Below are positions 42,755 through 52,700 of a stretch of 64,000 nt of DNA, in pieces (position 1 is the first letter of the stretch; every line of letters begins with the position of its first letter). Under the pieces are notes generated by a model, which ran no database searches, had not been told where the DNA came from, and saw only the letters and a list, made by a program, of their open reading frames with translations. This stretch comes from Flavobacterium ustbae (GTDB lineage: Bacteria; Bacteroidota; Bacteroidia; Flavobacteriales; Flavobacteriaceae): assembly GCF_003946915.1 (NCBI RefSeq), contig NZ_RPOC01000005.1:1-64000 (forward strand). The letters run 5' to 3'. A program made the position numbers and the translations under genes.

Positions 42755-43405
42755 TCATTTGCTGAAATCATAGCTCAGCACTGCCCCCAGGCCGAACTGG
42801 AATGTTGAGGCATAATCGGTCACTGCGACCGGTCCCCAGTAGTAGTCCCAATAGTAGTCATAACCGACGGCCGCCGACATGGACTGCAGATAGGCGTTCA
42901 GGTTGATGGAAAACGCAGAATCGGTTTTGATCTTAACCCCCGCTTTGGCCTCCCATGCAAAATAAGTCCCGTTGCCGCTCTGCGGCGCTTCCAGCACAGC
43001 AATCCCTGCACCGGCCCCCAAAAAAGGCAGCGCTTTTTGCGAACTGGAACCAAAATAATAGGTATAGTCCGCCAGTATATAATTAATGGCGCCTTTGTCA
43101 TCTCCGGCATTCACCTGTCCTCCTGCCGGGATGCCTGCCGCAGGCAGGGCGGCTTTGGTGTACAGGGGCATTCTGGCATCCAGCCTGTTGTATTTCAATT
43201 CTATGGAAGCATTGTCAATTATAAAATATTCCAGACCGGCCCCATATTCAAAACCGTCTTCCACTCTTGCATAAGAGGAATCAAAATCCACCCTGTCCGA
43301 AAAGGTGTAGCCTGCGTAAAGATTAAGCAGCAGCGACTGGGCACTCTGTGCCGAAGCCGTAATTGAAAAGAAAAAAACAACAGCTGGTAAAAGGTACTTT
43401 TTCAT
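42755..43405 (-). CDS. outer-membrane beta-barrel protein
   Basis: 216 residues. Signal peptide 1-19 (FSITASAQ). Eight-stranded barrel pattern (LLLNLYAGYTFSDRVDFDSS, ASIELKYNRLDARMPLYT, LADYTYYFGSSS) with the last strand FQFGLGAVLSYDFSK. This resembles the opacity-type/OmpX-like small barrels. The gene uses GC-rich codons compared with those left of 42.5 kb. It is the most distal of the minus-strand genes behind the formylglycine-generating enzyme, but 230 bp separate them. Confidence 0.7.
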   Translation of the reverse strand: MKKYLLPAVVFFFSITASAQSAQSLLLNLYAGYTFSDRVDFDSSYARVEDGFEYGAGLEYFIIDNASIELKYNRLDARMPLYTKAALPAAGIPAGGQVNAGDDKGAINYILADYTYYFGSSSQKALPFLGAGAGIAVLEAPQSGNGTYFAWEAKAGVKIKTDSAFSINLNAYLQSMSAAVGYDYYWDYYWGPVAVTDYASTFQFGLGAVLSYDFSK

Positions 43406-43637
43406 AATTTCTGATTTTAATTAATACTTAATGATTTAATTTTCCCTTTGAGGGCGCTTCATTGAAAAATATTTGAGCGATTTGCCCTATTCCTGGATGC
43501 ATCTGGTATTTGCCTGCGAGATATCCAATCACAAACTTGAAATTTAGGCTTATTTAACTTTCTCAGGCAGAGGCATTTTCCATGTGCCGTTTACTGCATC
43601 TTGTCTAGAATCATCCCATGCAGATCAGGCCATTTTT

Positions 43638-44777
43638 TTATTCTAAGCTTTTTACGCATCTAAAACCTAAGTGATTGGCTGCAGACCGATATTCCCCTTT
43701 TCCTCTGGTTCCAACCATGTAGCGTGTGCAATATTGATCGGTGCATAAAAAAGAACCGCCGCGATGCACTCTTTTGATTTGTGAAGGATCATTCGGATCG
43801 TTGTACGCATTTGGCCCTTGAGGGTTTTTGATCGTTTTTCCGTTTTCTGCCAAGGATTTATAATAATCCACGCTATACCAGTCGTGTACCCATTCCCAAA
43901 CATTTCCGGCCATATCATACAAACCGTATGGATTTGGAGCATATTGTTTTGCTGGAGCAATTCCTTTAAATCCGTCTTCTCCAGTGTCGCCGTCTTTTAT
44001 AGGGAAATGTCCCTGATAGATATTTGCCTGAAATTTGCCGTCAGGTTTTAAATTATTTCCCCAAGCGTAAAGATTTCCTGTTTTACCGCCTCTAGCTGCA
44101 AATTCCCATTCAGCTTCTGTCGGAAGCCTTTTTCCTGCCCATTTCGCGTAAGCTTCTGCATCTTCATAAACCACATGAACAACAGGATAATTTTCTTTTC
44201 CCTTGATGCTGCTTTGCGGCCCGTCTGGATGCCTCCAGTCTGCTCCCGGTTCATAACGCCACCATTGAAGAAAATTATTCAAATTAACTGCAGATCGCGT
44301 AGGGGTAAATATAACAGAGCCTGTAATCAGATCCTCCTCATTTGCAGTTGGAAATTCTTCTTTTGTTGGTTTTTGTTCCGCAACGGTTACATAGCCTGTA
44401 GCTTTTACAAATTTTTCAAATTCTCCGTTCGTAACCTCGGTTTCGTCCATATAATAGCCGCCAACGTAAACTCTGTGAATGGGAGCCGCATCTTTTGCAG
44501 CGCCTTTAATGCTGCACAAACTCTCGTCTTCTACATTTGAACCCATTGAGAATTCGCCTCCAGGAATCCAAACCATTCCTTTTGGGGCTTTTACAGCGGG
44601 TTTGAATTTATTTTCTACAGTTGGCTTAAATTCAGATGCTGTATTATTTGGAGTTTCATGACATTCTGCGACAGTTTTTTTCTCTTCTTTATCAGCAGAT
44701 CTGCTGTAGCTGTAAGCAGACGAAATAATAATAGAAGCTGTCAGCAAGGCTAAAATCAAAAAAGTCTTGTTTTTCAT
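43638..44777 (-). CDS. formylglycine-generating enzyme (sulfatase-modifying factor family)
   Basis: 379 residues from the ATG at 44777, which gives a signal peptide MKNKTFLILALLTASIIISS; a longer frame to 44909 adds no conserved sequence. The FGE-sulfatase domain covers about 70-379: MVWIPGGEFSMGSNVED, DETEVTNGEFEKFV, YAKWAGKRLPTEAEWEFAARGG, GLYDMAGNVWEWVHDWY and HRGGSFLCTDQYCTRY. Cys345 and Cys350 form the pair that converts the sulfatase Cys into formylglycine. The enzyme carries a signal peptide, so it would act in the periplasm. The arylsulfatase at 47613 has the CTPGR target motif. It is likely needed to activate that enzyme. Confidence 0.9.
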   Translation of the reverse strand: MKNKTFLILALLTASIIISSAYSYSRSADKEEKKTVAECHETPNNTASEFKPTVENKFKPAVKAPKGMVWIPGGEFSMGSNVEDESLCSIKGAAKDAAPIHRVYVGGYYMDETEVTNGEFEKFVKATGYVTVAEQKPTKEEFPTANEEDLITGSVIFTPTRSAVNLNNFLQWWRYEPGADWRHPDGPQSSIKGKENYPVVHVVYEDAEAYAKWAGKRLPTEAEWEFAARGGKTGNLYAWGNNLKPDGKFQANIYQGHFPIKDGDTGEDGFKGIAPAKQYAPNPYGLYDMAGNVWEWVHDWYSVDYYKSLAENGKTIKNPQGPNAYNDPNDPSQIKRVHRGGSFLCTDQYCTRYMVGTRGKGEYRSAANHLGFRCVKSLE

Positions 44778-45237
44778 AATAAAGGGTTTTAATCTCTCAG
44801 GTTCCTCTAGAGGATTATACTCAAAACATAATAATATTTGTCTCTGCCGCCCTGACAGGCGCAGCACTTTTTGAGCGCAAGACTGCTTTGAAGAAGGATG
44901 CCTGTGCAATCATTTCACAAAGCTTGAGGTTCAATGTGCTGCGGCGCCCTTCTGGTCTGGCCCTGCAAAAACATGCTCATGATTTATCCAGACAGCTTTC
45001 TGAGGATGCTCCCTGAAAATCTGCTTTCCTGCGCCGATCCGCCCATAAAAGCATCAGAAGCAAGCTTTCTGTAAAGCCGAACTGTAACTGCTGCCCACTA
45101 TCTTAATCTATAAACGCGTGAAAATACCATCTGGCGAAGGCCCGCCGCGAACAAACCTTAAAAGGATTTCTCAGTCTGCCCTCTTAGCTGCATATAGGGA
45201 ACAAATGCAGTATGCGCACTTGCGTGCGGACAGCAGA
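44778..45237. other. intergenic region upstream of the FGE gene
   Basis: About 460 bp, relatively GC-rich, with no coding frame that stands out on either strand. It presumably carries the promoter of the FGE gene; no clear TAnnTTTG element was found. Confidence 0.5.
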
Positions 45238-46089
45238 TTACATGGGAATATACCATCTGAAACCCAGCCTAATGCCAAAATTTGCCGAATTTCGAGGATA
45301 TCCCTCTGATCTGTAAGCCATTATTTCAGGCTCTATATAAGCATTATATTTCAATTTGCCCGACCAGATATATCCTAATCTGAAATCCATCGGTATGGCG
45401 ACTTTTCCTGTTTTGTAATCAATCTGCCATTCGGGTTCAATTCCAGCATACACGCCATTCGGCCAAGTGTAAAATACATTAGGCTGCAGCACCGCATAGG
45501 CAGAAGATCCGTACTGGCCATTTTTTGAAACCGTGAAAAAATTTTCCAGTATCCAGTACATCTGCCACTTGCCTAACTTTGTAAACGTTACTGTAAAGGC
45601 AGGTCCAAGACTCCATTGCGGCGAGCCCAGCTTGGGATCTCCCGCGGTGGGAATCTGAAGATTCCACCCGGCTCCAAACTGTCCCCATTCTTTTTTACTG
45701 AGGATAAAAAACTGGTTAAGCGTCACATCGCCAAGACCGGTCCTTCCGCCTGGTGCAGTATTTAGAAAAGCGATCACCCTGATGAGCTGAGGCACTTTAA
45801 TTACAAAGCCTTCTTTCATCGGTATGATTCCTCTGACCCTGAAATTTTGCGCAAATCCATCCTGATTTTCCGTTTTCAGGATTGCAAATTCTTCAAGCTG
45901 CAGCTGCCAGGCCAGCGTTGTGGGATTCATGACCTCTTGGGATAATTTCACAGACGTCTTGCCCTCAGGCTGGTCCTTTTCCAGCGGGTTCTCTTGGGCA
46001 GTGATGCCCTGCATTCCAAATATAAAAATTAGCAAAACAGCCTGCAAGGCTGTTTCACGAAGGATGGTATATGCTTTTGTATATTTCAT
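45238..46089 (-). CDS. outer-membrane beta-barrel protein of the sulfatase cluster
   Basis: 283 residues. Signal peptide to about residue 31 (FGMQGITAQ). The mature part consists of long antiparallel strands (LAWQLQLEEFAILKTENQDG, WGQFGAGWNLQIPTAGDPKL, VYAGIEPEWQIDYKTGKVAI) with a final strand FGIRLGFRWYIPM. This is the pattern of transporter-type barrels of the MetA/phenol-degradation family, for which no substrate is fixed. It follows the HAD-family gene by 17 bp, so they are cotranscribed. Confidence 0.65.
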   Translation of the reverse strand: MKYTKAYTILRETALQAVLLIFIFGMQGITAQENPLEKDQPEGKTSVKLSQEVMNPTTLAWQLQLEEFAILKTENQDGFAQNFRVRGIIPMKEGFVIKVPQLIRVIAFLNTAPGGRTGLGDVTLNQFFILSKKEWGQFGAGWNLQIPTAGDPKLGSPQWSLGPAFTVTFTKLGKWQMYWILENFFTVSKNGQYGSSAYAVLQPNVFYTWPNGVYAGIEPEWQIDYKTGKVAIPMDFRLGYIWSGKLKYNAYIEPEIMAYRSEGYPRNSANFGIRLGFRWYIPM

Positions 46090-46106
46090 AACGCCGATTT
46101 AGAGGA

Positions 46107-47144
46107 TTATTTTTCTGGATAGATAACTTTCCAGTCTGTTTTCATATCGGCAAAGGACCAGTTTTTAACTTTGCCTTCATCCAGGCCTTTATCCAGATTT
46201 CCGACAGGCGACTTTCTGTCGTAAGCCCATTCTCGGACTGAGTCGGTATGATGCACATATAATTCAAAGTTTTTATATTTATTGGATGCCGTCCACTGGA
46301 GCATCTGGAGGTCCCCGTCGGAATTTCCAGCCGCAAAAACCGGCTTTTTGCCGATATATTTTTCTATAGCAACCGGCTTGCCTTCTCTGTCATCATTAAA
46401 ATCCAGTCCCGGAAGCTTCACGATAGACGGCTTGCCGTTATTGTAGTCATACCTCGCCTGAAGCGTGCTGCCCACAACCTGATAGCTTGGAATTCCATAT
46501 GCCTCTTCTGTCCAGGCGCGCATGAAGTCTATTCCGCCTCCAGAGACAATAAAGACCTTAAATTCCCTGTCCTGAAGGTATTTTACCAGCTCCAGCATAG
46601 GCTGGTAGATCAGCTCTTTATATAATTTTTTCTTGACGGGATGCCGCGCGGAATCTATCCACTTTCTGACATTTGAATTGAACTCTTCTGTGGTCATGCC
46701 CGAGTGGCTCACCCCGACAATCTGCAGAAGCCCATTTTTTCCCTGCTTCATCAGATCGCCCATATTGTTTTCCAATACCGCCTTGAAAGGCTGCTTATTT
46801 TTCCATTCCGGATGCTGGGGTGCCAGGGCTTTGACCTGATCCAATGCAAAGAAAAGCTGAAAATAGAAAGGCTGTTCGGACCACAGCGTCCCATCGTTGT
46901 CAAATACAGCAATGCGGTCTTGTACCGGAATAAAATTAGGGCTTTTGGAATCTGTGACATCCTTTATGTAAGCAATAATATCTTTTTTCACTTTTGTATC
47001 ATTCCACGAGGCAAGCGGATCTGTACGCTCAATTGGCGTTCCAGCCTGTGAAGCGCTTTGGGCCTGTTCTTTTCTGCATGCTGCCAGCAGCAGAAGGGCA
47101 GCGCAGGAAACCAGGACTTTGCTTAAATTTTTAATGTTTTTCAT
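46107..47144 (-). CDS. HAD-superfamily phosphatase-like lipoprotein
   Basis: 345 residues. Lipobox ending at Cys23 (LLLLAAC). HAD motif I is FDNDGTLWSE (Asp82 nucleophile, Asp84), motif II is VSGGGIDFMRAW, then motif IV is FAAGNSDGDLQML. This is the phosphoserine-phosphatase-like branch of HAD hydrolases and would release phosphate in the periplasm or outer leaflet. Proteins of this type occur near sulfatases and FGE genes in several phyla. Start and length are normal. It is the middle gene between an unknown small protein and the barrel gene. Confidence 0.8.
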   Translation of the reverse strand: MKNIKNLSKVLVSCAALLLLAACRKEQAQSASQAGTPIERTDPLASWNDTKVKKDIIAYIKDVTDSKSPNFIPVQDRIAVFDNDGTLWSEQPFYFQLFFALDQVKALAPQHPEWKNKQPFKAVLENNMGDLMKQGKNGLLQIVGVSHSGMTTEEFNSNVRKWIDSARHPVKKKLYKELIYQPMLELVKYLQDREFKVFIVSGGGIDFMRAWTEEAYGIPSYQVVGSTLQARYDYNNGKPSIVKLPGLDFNDDREGKPVAIEKYIGKKPVFAAGNSDGDLQMLQWTASNKYKNFELYVHHTDSVREWAYDRKSPVGNLDKGLDEGKVKNWSFADMKTDWKVIYPEK

Positions 47145-47189
47145 ATTACTTATTTTAAGAACTTCTAATGTTGCGGCTATCCAAAGTTT

Positions 47190-47432
47190 TCATTCCATTC
47201 TGTTGAGTATATAAATTAAGATTTCCTCCTCCAGCTCTGCCGATAAATTTTCATTTTCCACCCTGCTGCTGAAATCCTCATCGATCTTCTTCTTAATTTT
47301 CCTGACATTCTCCTTAATGCTGCAGTATTCATCACAGATCATTTTAAAACGGTCATCTGCCAGATAAAATACCGTAATCGATTCCATATACTGGGCAAAC
47401 TTTTCATTCTGTAAATCTTTAGGAAGCGACAT
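47190..47432 (-). CDS. small helical protein, unknown
   Basis: 80 residues, mostly helical (MSLPKDLQNEKFAQYMESIT, IKENVRKIKKKIDEDFSSRV, LSAELEEEILIYILNRME), no signal peptide. Family unknown. It lies 45 bp before the HAD gene and 180 bp after the sulfatase. The codon use and an ATG with a short A-rich leader support a real gene. Confidence 0.5.
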   Translation of the reverse strand: MSLPKDLQNEKFAQYMESITVFYLADDRFKMICDEYCSIKENVRKIKKKIDEDFSSRVENENLSAELEEEILIYILNRME

Positions 47433-47561
47433 ATATCTATATTTAAAAATTATAAAATATAACTGGAAATGCCAGCTGGCGCATTAACACAGCCAAAAGT
47501 TTTGGCGATTTGCTATCTGCTGAAAACATTACTGGAACAATGCCCCAATATTAGCATTTAT

Positions 47562-47591
47562 AAATAAGGCAGTTTTTAACCTGCCTTATTT
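47562..47591 (-). terminator. hairpin behind the arylsulfatase gene
   Basis: AAATAAGGCAG (47562-47572) pairs with CTGCCTTATTT (47581-47591). On the minus strand it is followed by TATAAATGC, with few Ts, so it is a weak terminator. It lies 22 bp beyond the sulfatase stop codon and may separate it from the small gene. Confidence 0.5.
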
Positions 47592-47612
47592 TATTATTTA
47601 AATTACTAAAAA

Positions 47613-49223
47613 CTAATACTTTATATCCTCAGGCAGCTTCATTCCTTTCTCGTCGAGCATTTTCTTGGCTTCCTGAATATTTCTAAATCTCGAAATGCTT
47701 TCACTTCCCGTATAGACCTCTCCCTGCATCTGTCGCGGCGGATACTGCACATAAGTTTTAATGAGATCCTGGATGGCTTTATTAAAGACCGGCAGCGTCC
47801 AAGTTTTTTCGGTAAAACTGTTCATGAACAGGTCATATCGTTCCTGCGGATCCTGCCATAGATCATAAATGGCCGGAACAGTCGCAACATAAGTTTCATC
47901 CCCTCTCCATCCAAGCTGCTGTCCCGGCGCATCACTTCCCGCCTGAGCTCCATTGTCTCCTCTTGTATTGTACACTGCCTTAAAGTGGCTGACCCTTACT
48001 GCACCTGGCGAAAGTTCTGATTCGGTAAAGTAAAACCACGTATTGCGAAGCGGCTTTCCTTTCTTGAACAGCACATTTGCCATATCATAGCTGTCGAAAA
48101 CCATCGGTTTGCCCTCACGGTCATTTTTAGGCAGCTCAACTCCTGCAAGACCCGCAAAAGTTGCCATCAGATCTAATCCCCCAACTATGTTATGATTCTG
48201 GCTTCCTGGCTCTATCTGTCCAGGCCACCATGCTATAGCAGGCACCCTGCTTCCCCCTTCCCTGTCGGTCCCTTTCGATCCCCTGAATGGTGTATAGCCT
48301 GCATCTGGATGAACATCCTGCCATGCCCCATTGTCAACGGTATAGATCACAATTGTATTGTCAGCAATACCCAGCCTTTTAATTTCATCCATCACGCGCC
48401 CTACATTATAATCCATCTCCATCACGCAGTCTGCATATTTGCTGGCTCCAGGCGATTTTCCCTTAAATTGTTTGGATGGCAGGTTAGGCTGATGGTTCTT
48501 GGCAAAGTTTACACACATAAAAAAAGGGCTGCCTCCATTTGCGTATGTGTCAAGCTGCTTTAAGACATTGTCAGTCATCATCATATCAAGTTCGGCAATG
48601 TTTTCTTCTGTCACTTTAGAAACCTCTCGTACTTTTCCTCCTGCTTCACCTTCCAACACGCCGGTAGTTACCTTTTTGAAAAAACTAAGCATCTCTGGTG
48701 TCATATCCGGATTCCATGACGGAAAAGCATAGGTGTAAGCATTTAAATGATACAGTACCACGTTCTGCATAATATCAAATCCGTGAGCGGTGGGCATAGC
48801 ATAATCAGCTTCGCCTAAATGCCATTTTCCTGAAAAATAAGTTTTATAATTTGCTTTCTTTAAAACAGAAGCCAGTGTCCATTCTCCCGCTGGAAGTCCT
48901 CCCCCCTGCCCCTGAAATGCCACGGTAGTCATTCCGCTTCGGTTTGGTATACGTCCGGTGATCATTGCTGCCCTTCCCGGCGTGCAGCTTGGCTGTCCGT
49001 AAAACTCCCAGAACTGCATCCCTTCCTTGGCCATTTTATCAAGATTAGGGGTCGGCATCCCCCTGGACTCGCCGCCTCCAAATACTCCTAGATCTCCCCA
49101 TCCGGTGTCATCAGAGATTAGCATTATGATATTGGGCTTCTTTTTAGTCTGGCTGAATGCAGATCCGATAAAGGTAAAGACCATCAGGCCGGTAAAAATA
49201 ATCTGTAAAATTCTCTTTTCCAT
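47613..49223 (-). CDS. arylsulfatase (type I, formylglycine)
   Basis: 536 residues. Signal peptide 1-25 (FIGSAFSQ). The sulfatase signature CTPGR at 80-84 lies in FYGQPSCTPGRAAMITGRIPN; Cys80 would become formylglycine. Metal-binding residues include DD at 38-39 (MLISDDTGWGD) and VYTVDNGAW near 303. The C-terminal region has the substrate-cap segments. Type I sulfatases remove sulfate from glycans or small esters; the ligand is unknown. The FGE, HAD and barrel genes of this cluster lie downstream on the same strand. A separate transcript is likely because of the hairpin at 47562. Confidence 0.93.
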   Translation of the reverse strand: MEKRILQIIFTGLMVFTFIGSAFSQTKKKPNIIMLISDDTGWGDLGVFGGGESRGMPTPNLDKMAKEGMQFWEFYGQPSCTPGRAAMITGRIPNRSGMTTVAFQGQGGGLPAGEWTLASVLKKANYKTYFSGKWHLGEADYAMPTAHGFDIMQNVVLYHLNAYTYAFPSWNPDMTPEMLSFFKKVTTGVLEGEAGGKVREVSKVTEENIAELDMMMTDNVLKQLDTYANGGSPFFMCVNFAKNHQPNLPSKQFKGKSPGASKYADCVMEMDYNVGRVMDEIKRLGIADNTIVIYTVDNGAWQDVHPDAGYTPFRGSKGTDREGGSRVPAIAWWPGQIEPGSQNHNIVGGLDLMATFAGLAGVELPKNDREGKPMVFDSYDMANVLFKKGKPLRNTWFYFTESELSPGAVRVSHFKAVYNTRGDNGAQAGSDAPGQQLGWRGDETYVATVPAIYDLWQDPQERYDLFMNSFTEKTWTLPVFNKAIQDLIKTYVQYPPRQMQGEVYTGSESISRFRNIQEAKKMLDEKGMKLPEDIKY

Positions 49224-49744
49224 AATCTTAGGTTTAAATTAATTTTTTTAATTGCATTATCTTCCTTTTATTGACTTATTAAAATCAGAATTAAATAATG
49301 GTGAATTGTTTTGGCTTAAGGGATTCCATTTAGTCCCTAGAGCATAGCTCGAAAAGCAAGTCAATCAAATTTAAATATTCTTCTAAAGCTTGGCAGATTA
49401 TTGCCGCATTAAACGGTTGCAGATTATAATCTGCAACCATTTTATAATTTAAAAGCTGCATCAAAACATGAAAGATCATCAATAAAAAAACACATAAATA
49501 CTTAAAAAACAAATCATTACACACTTAAATCTTCAAAAACAACTAACAGGCACAAAAAATCAAAAAGACCTGATTCTCATGCGATTTTTATATGTTTCAA
49601 ATTATAATCTGCAACATCTTTAAAAAAAAACGGAGCTTTTTTTGGCGTAATTTTGAGAAGCTTTTTTCAAATTAAGCATACCTTATCAAAAATCGCCACT
49701 TCTTATTTCTCAAATTTTCAGCTATAGAATTTATTTTACTGCCT
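49224..49744. other. intergenic region with a perfect palindrome
   Basis: About 520 bp between the divergent sulfatase and adhesin genes. It contains a perfect 24-bp palindrome at 49415-49438 centred on ATTATAAT, and the 15-base half ATTATAATCTGCAAC recurs at 49601-49615. The paired sites could be an operator. No gene is seen. Confidence 0.6.
49648..49655 (+). promoter_or_regulatory. -7 element ahead of the adhesin gene
   Basis: TAATTTTG matches TAnnTTTG exactly and lies 89 bp before the ATG at 49745. No TTTG at the expected upstream distance. Confidence 0.4.
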
Positions 49745-52700
49745 ATGAATAATTCTTTACCCATCCGCTTTTTTTTTAAGAAACATGTCCTAATTTTAAT
49801 TGTTCTGCTCAGCGCTGCAAATAAGCTGGCAGCACAAAACTGTACTGTAAACGCAGGAGTGCTCAACGTTACTATCTGTGAAACTGACGCTTTGGTTCTC
49901 ACCGGAAATAATCCATCTCCAATTATTGGAAACGTTTCCTGGACACAGATATCGGGACCCGCCGTGGTTATAGCCTCCCCAAACAGTACAAGTACAGCAG
50001 TAACAGGATACACTGGAGGAAACACTTATATCTTTAGATACAGCGCAACCTGCGGCGACGGGATTGCGGCCTATCAGGACAAAGTGGTCAACGTACAGCC
50101 TATAACTATTGCAGATGCAGGGGGAAATATTGCAAGCTGTCCGAACACCTCCGGCAATTTAACAATTTCGGCCAATAGCCCGCAAAATGCTGGAGAGACC
50201 GGATATTGGGAAATAGTTGGTGCTAACAATGCGGGTGTTGCAATTGATTTTCCGAATCTGCCAACCTCAACAATAGCATTACCGGCAGCAAGCTGCGGCG
50301 TTTCAACCCTTCAATGGGTTATAGAAGGCCCTGAATTTGCGCCAGGGCAGCGCTGCAGGACCACCTCGCAGATAACAGTTACAAACTACGGAGGCGTTAC
50401 GCCAGTTTCTGCCGGACCGGACCAGACACTGAGCAACTGCTACACCACGACGCAAAGCGCAAACTTAAGCGCAACTTACGGAGGATGCGGCCTAAACGGG
50501 CAAAATGGGCAATGGACATTTGTCAGCGGTCCCAATACGCCGGCTATAAGCAGTCCTGGTTCCAATAATACGCAAGTATCAAATCTTGTACAGGGAACTT
50601 ACACTTTCAGATGGACCGTAACAGGCCCCTGCGCCTCGGGCAATGACACCGTTAACATTATTGTTCCCGCTGCGACGCAGGATGTAACAACGCTTCCTGG
50701 CGGCGACGAAGATATTTTCTTTTGCGACAATACCATTACTCAAGTTACTTTAGCAGCTCAAACCCCATTATATGCCGGTGAAACGGTTCAATGGACGCAA
50801 ATATCGGGCGACAGCGGTGCTGTGATTGTTTCACCGGCAAATCCCACTACTCTGGTCACTAATATTTCAGATTCAGGAGACCCGTACAAGTTTAGATATA
50901 CGCTTACCAATGCCAATACGGGCTGCGTATTTACTAAAGATTACAATATTCAGTACAATGGACCTACAAGAACCATTGCCGCCAATAATGGCAATGATAT
51001 GGTCGGGAGCTGTGATGCGACAGTCTTTACAATTCCCCTTACGGTAACGGGAACCGGAGTAAACCAGTACAGAATTGTGGCAGGCCCGGATAATTCACCG
51101 CTCGGACCCTTTCCTACTGCCCTTCAGAACGTTGGAAATTCACTCACCCTTACACTTACCGAACCAGGAAATTACACAGTTGAATTTATAAGAAGCCAGA
51201 ACGGATCTCTTCCTGTTGGATGCGGTTATGGTTTTGATACTTTAAACATTCTGGTTTCCGGGGAACCTACACCTTCAAATGCAGGGTCTGATGTCAGCCT
51301 TCCCTGCGGCGATACCAGCACCATACTTTCAGGGGTCGCCACAGAGGACGGCATGCATTTCTGGAGCCAGCTCAGCGGTCCGAATGATGCTGTAATTACC
51401 GATAGTTTTGCTATAAACACACAAGTCACAGGGCTGGTACCGGGAACTTATGTCTTTCAATATATCACAAAAGGGGGCGGGGCAACCTGCGGCTTTTCGG
51501 TTTCTACCGTTACCATATATGTATCTGGCAGTACACTGGGAACAACAAATGCAGGACCTGACCAGATTGTCTGTACAGGCTCGCAAGTACCCTTGGCCGC
51601 CACGCAGGCTTTAAGCGGTGAGATCGGCACATGGAGCCAGATTTCCGGTCCGAGCGCAATAACATTTTCCAATATTAATGATCCTAATGCCACGGCAGAA
51701 GGATTTGCTGTCTCAACAGCAGCGTATGAACTGCAGTGGACTATCTCTTATCTTCATCCGGGTCCCTCCTGCAGCGCCCCTGTTTCCGACACTGTGCAGA
51801 TTATTACAAATGATAGAAATGCACCGACCCCTTCAGATGCTGGACCTGATGCCTGTTATCCCAATGGAACAACTTCATTTAACCTCAACGGCAATACAAC
51901 CCAGCCTCAGGATTTCGGAACCTGGACCGTAGTGCCTTCCTCCGGGGTAACAATCGTAAATCCTGCAGATCCGAACACGCAGGTTATTGTTACCGCCAGC
52001 GGAACCTACACCTTTACATGGTCTATCGAAAACAGACTCAGACTGTGCCTGCCCAACCAGAGCAGCGTCACTGTAACTATTGCAGATACGCCGCCGGCGG
52101 CGGACGCCGGCCCTGATCAGGAAATTTGCGGATCAGCAATTACAATGGCTGCTGCAGCCAGCAGCGGAGCAATGGGAACCTGGACAAGAATTTCAGGTTT
52201 GGGCGGTTATACTATAAGTGATATACACGATCCAAATGCAGTTTTTACCTTCACCAGCAGCGGTTATTATATTTTCAGGTGGACAGTAAATGCTGATGTA
52301 TGCGGTGAAGCTTTTGATGACATAAATTTAACCATTGGCATTCCGCCCCACCAGGCCGTTGCCGGACCTGATCAAAATATCTGCAATAACACCAGCGTTA
52401 CAATGGCCGCAAGCACTTATGACAGCTTTTTTGAGACTGGCCAATGGTCGGTTCTAACCGGCGCGCCAAATCAGCCTAATATTGTTGACCCTGCCAATCC
52501 TAATACCGTGATTAACGGACTTGTAGCCGGAACTTATACTTTTAGATGGACAATAACTGCAAAAAGCATTTTCTTATGCCAGGGCACATTCGATGATGCG
52601 GTTGTAGTAGTCACACCGGCTGCAAATGCCGGAAGTGATCAAAGTTATTGCGACGTTACAAGCATTCAGCTTAAAGGAAATGAAAATTCAACGGGAACCT

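Noticed and set aside
43563..43637. Coding-like fragment DDSRQDAVNGTWKMPLPEKVK on the minus strand
   Set aside because: A TGA precedes it within a few codons and only about 24 residues are open. Too short to call even as a relic.
44778..44909. N-terminal extension of the FGE gene
   Set aside because: The extra 44 residues precede the signal peptide and have no family similarity; the ATG at 44777 starts a proper signal peptide.
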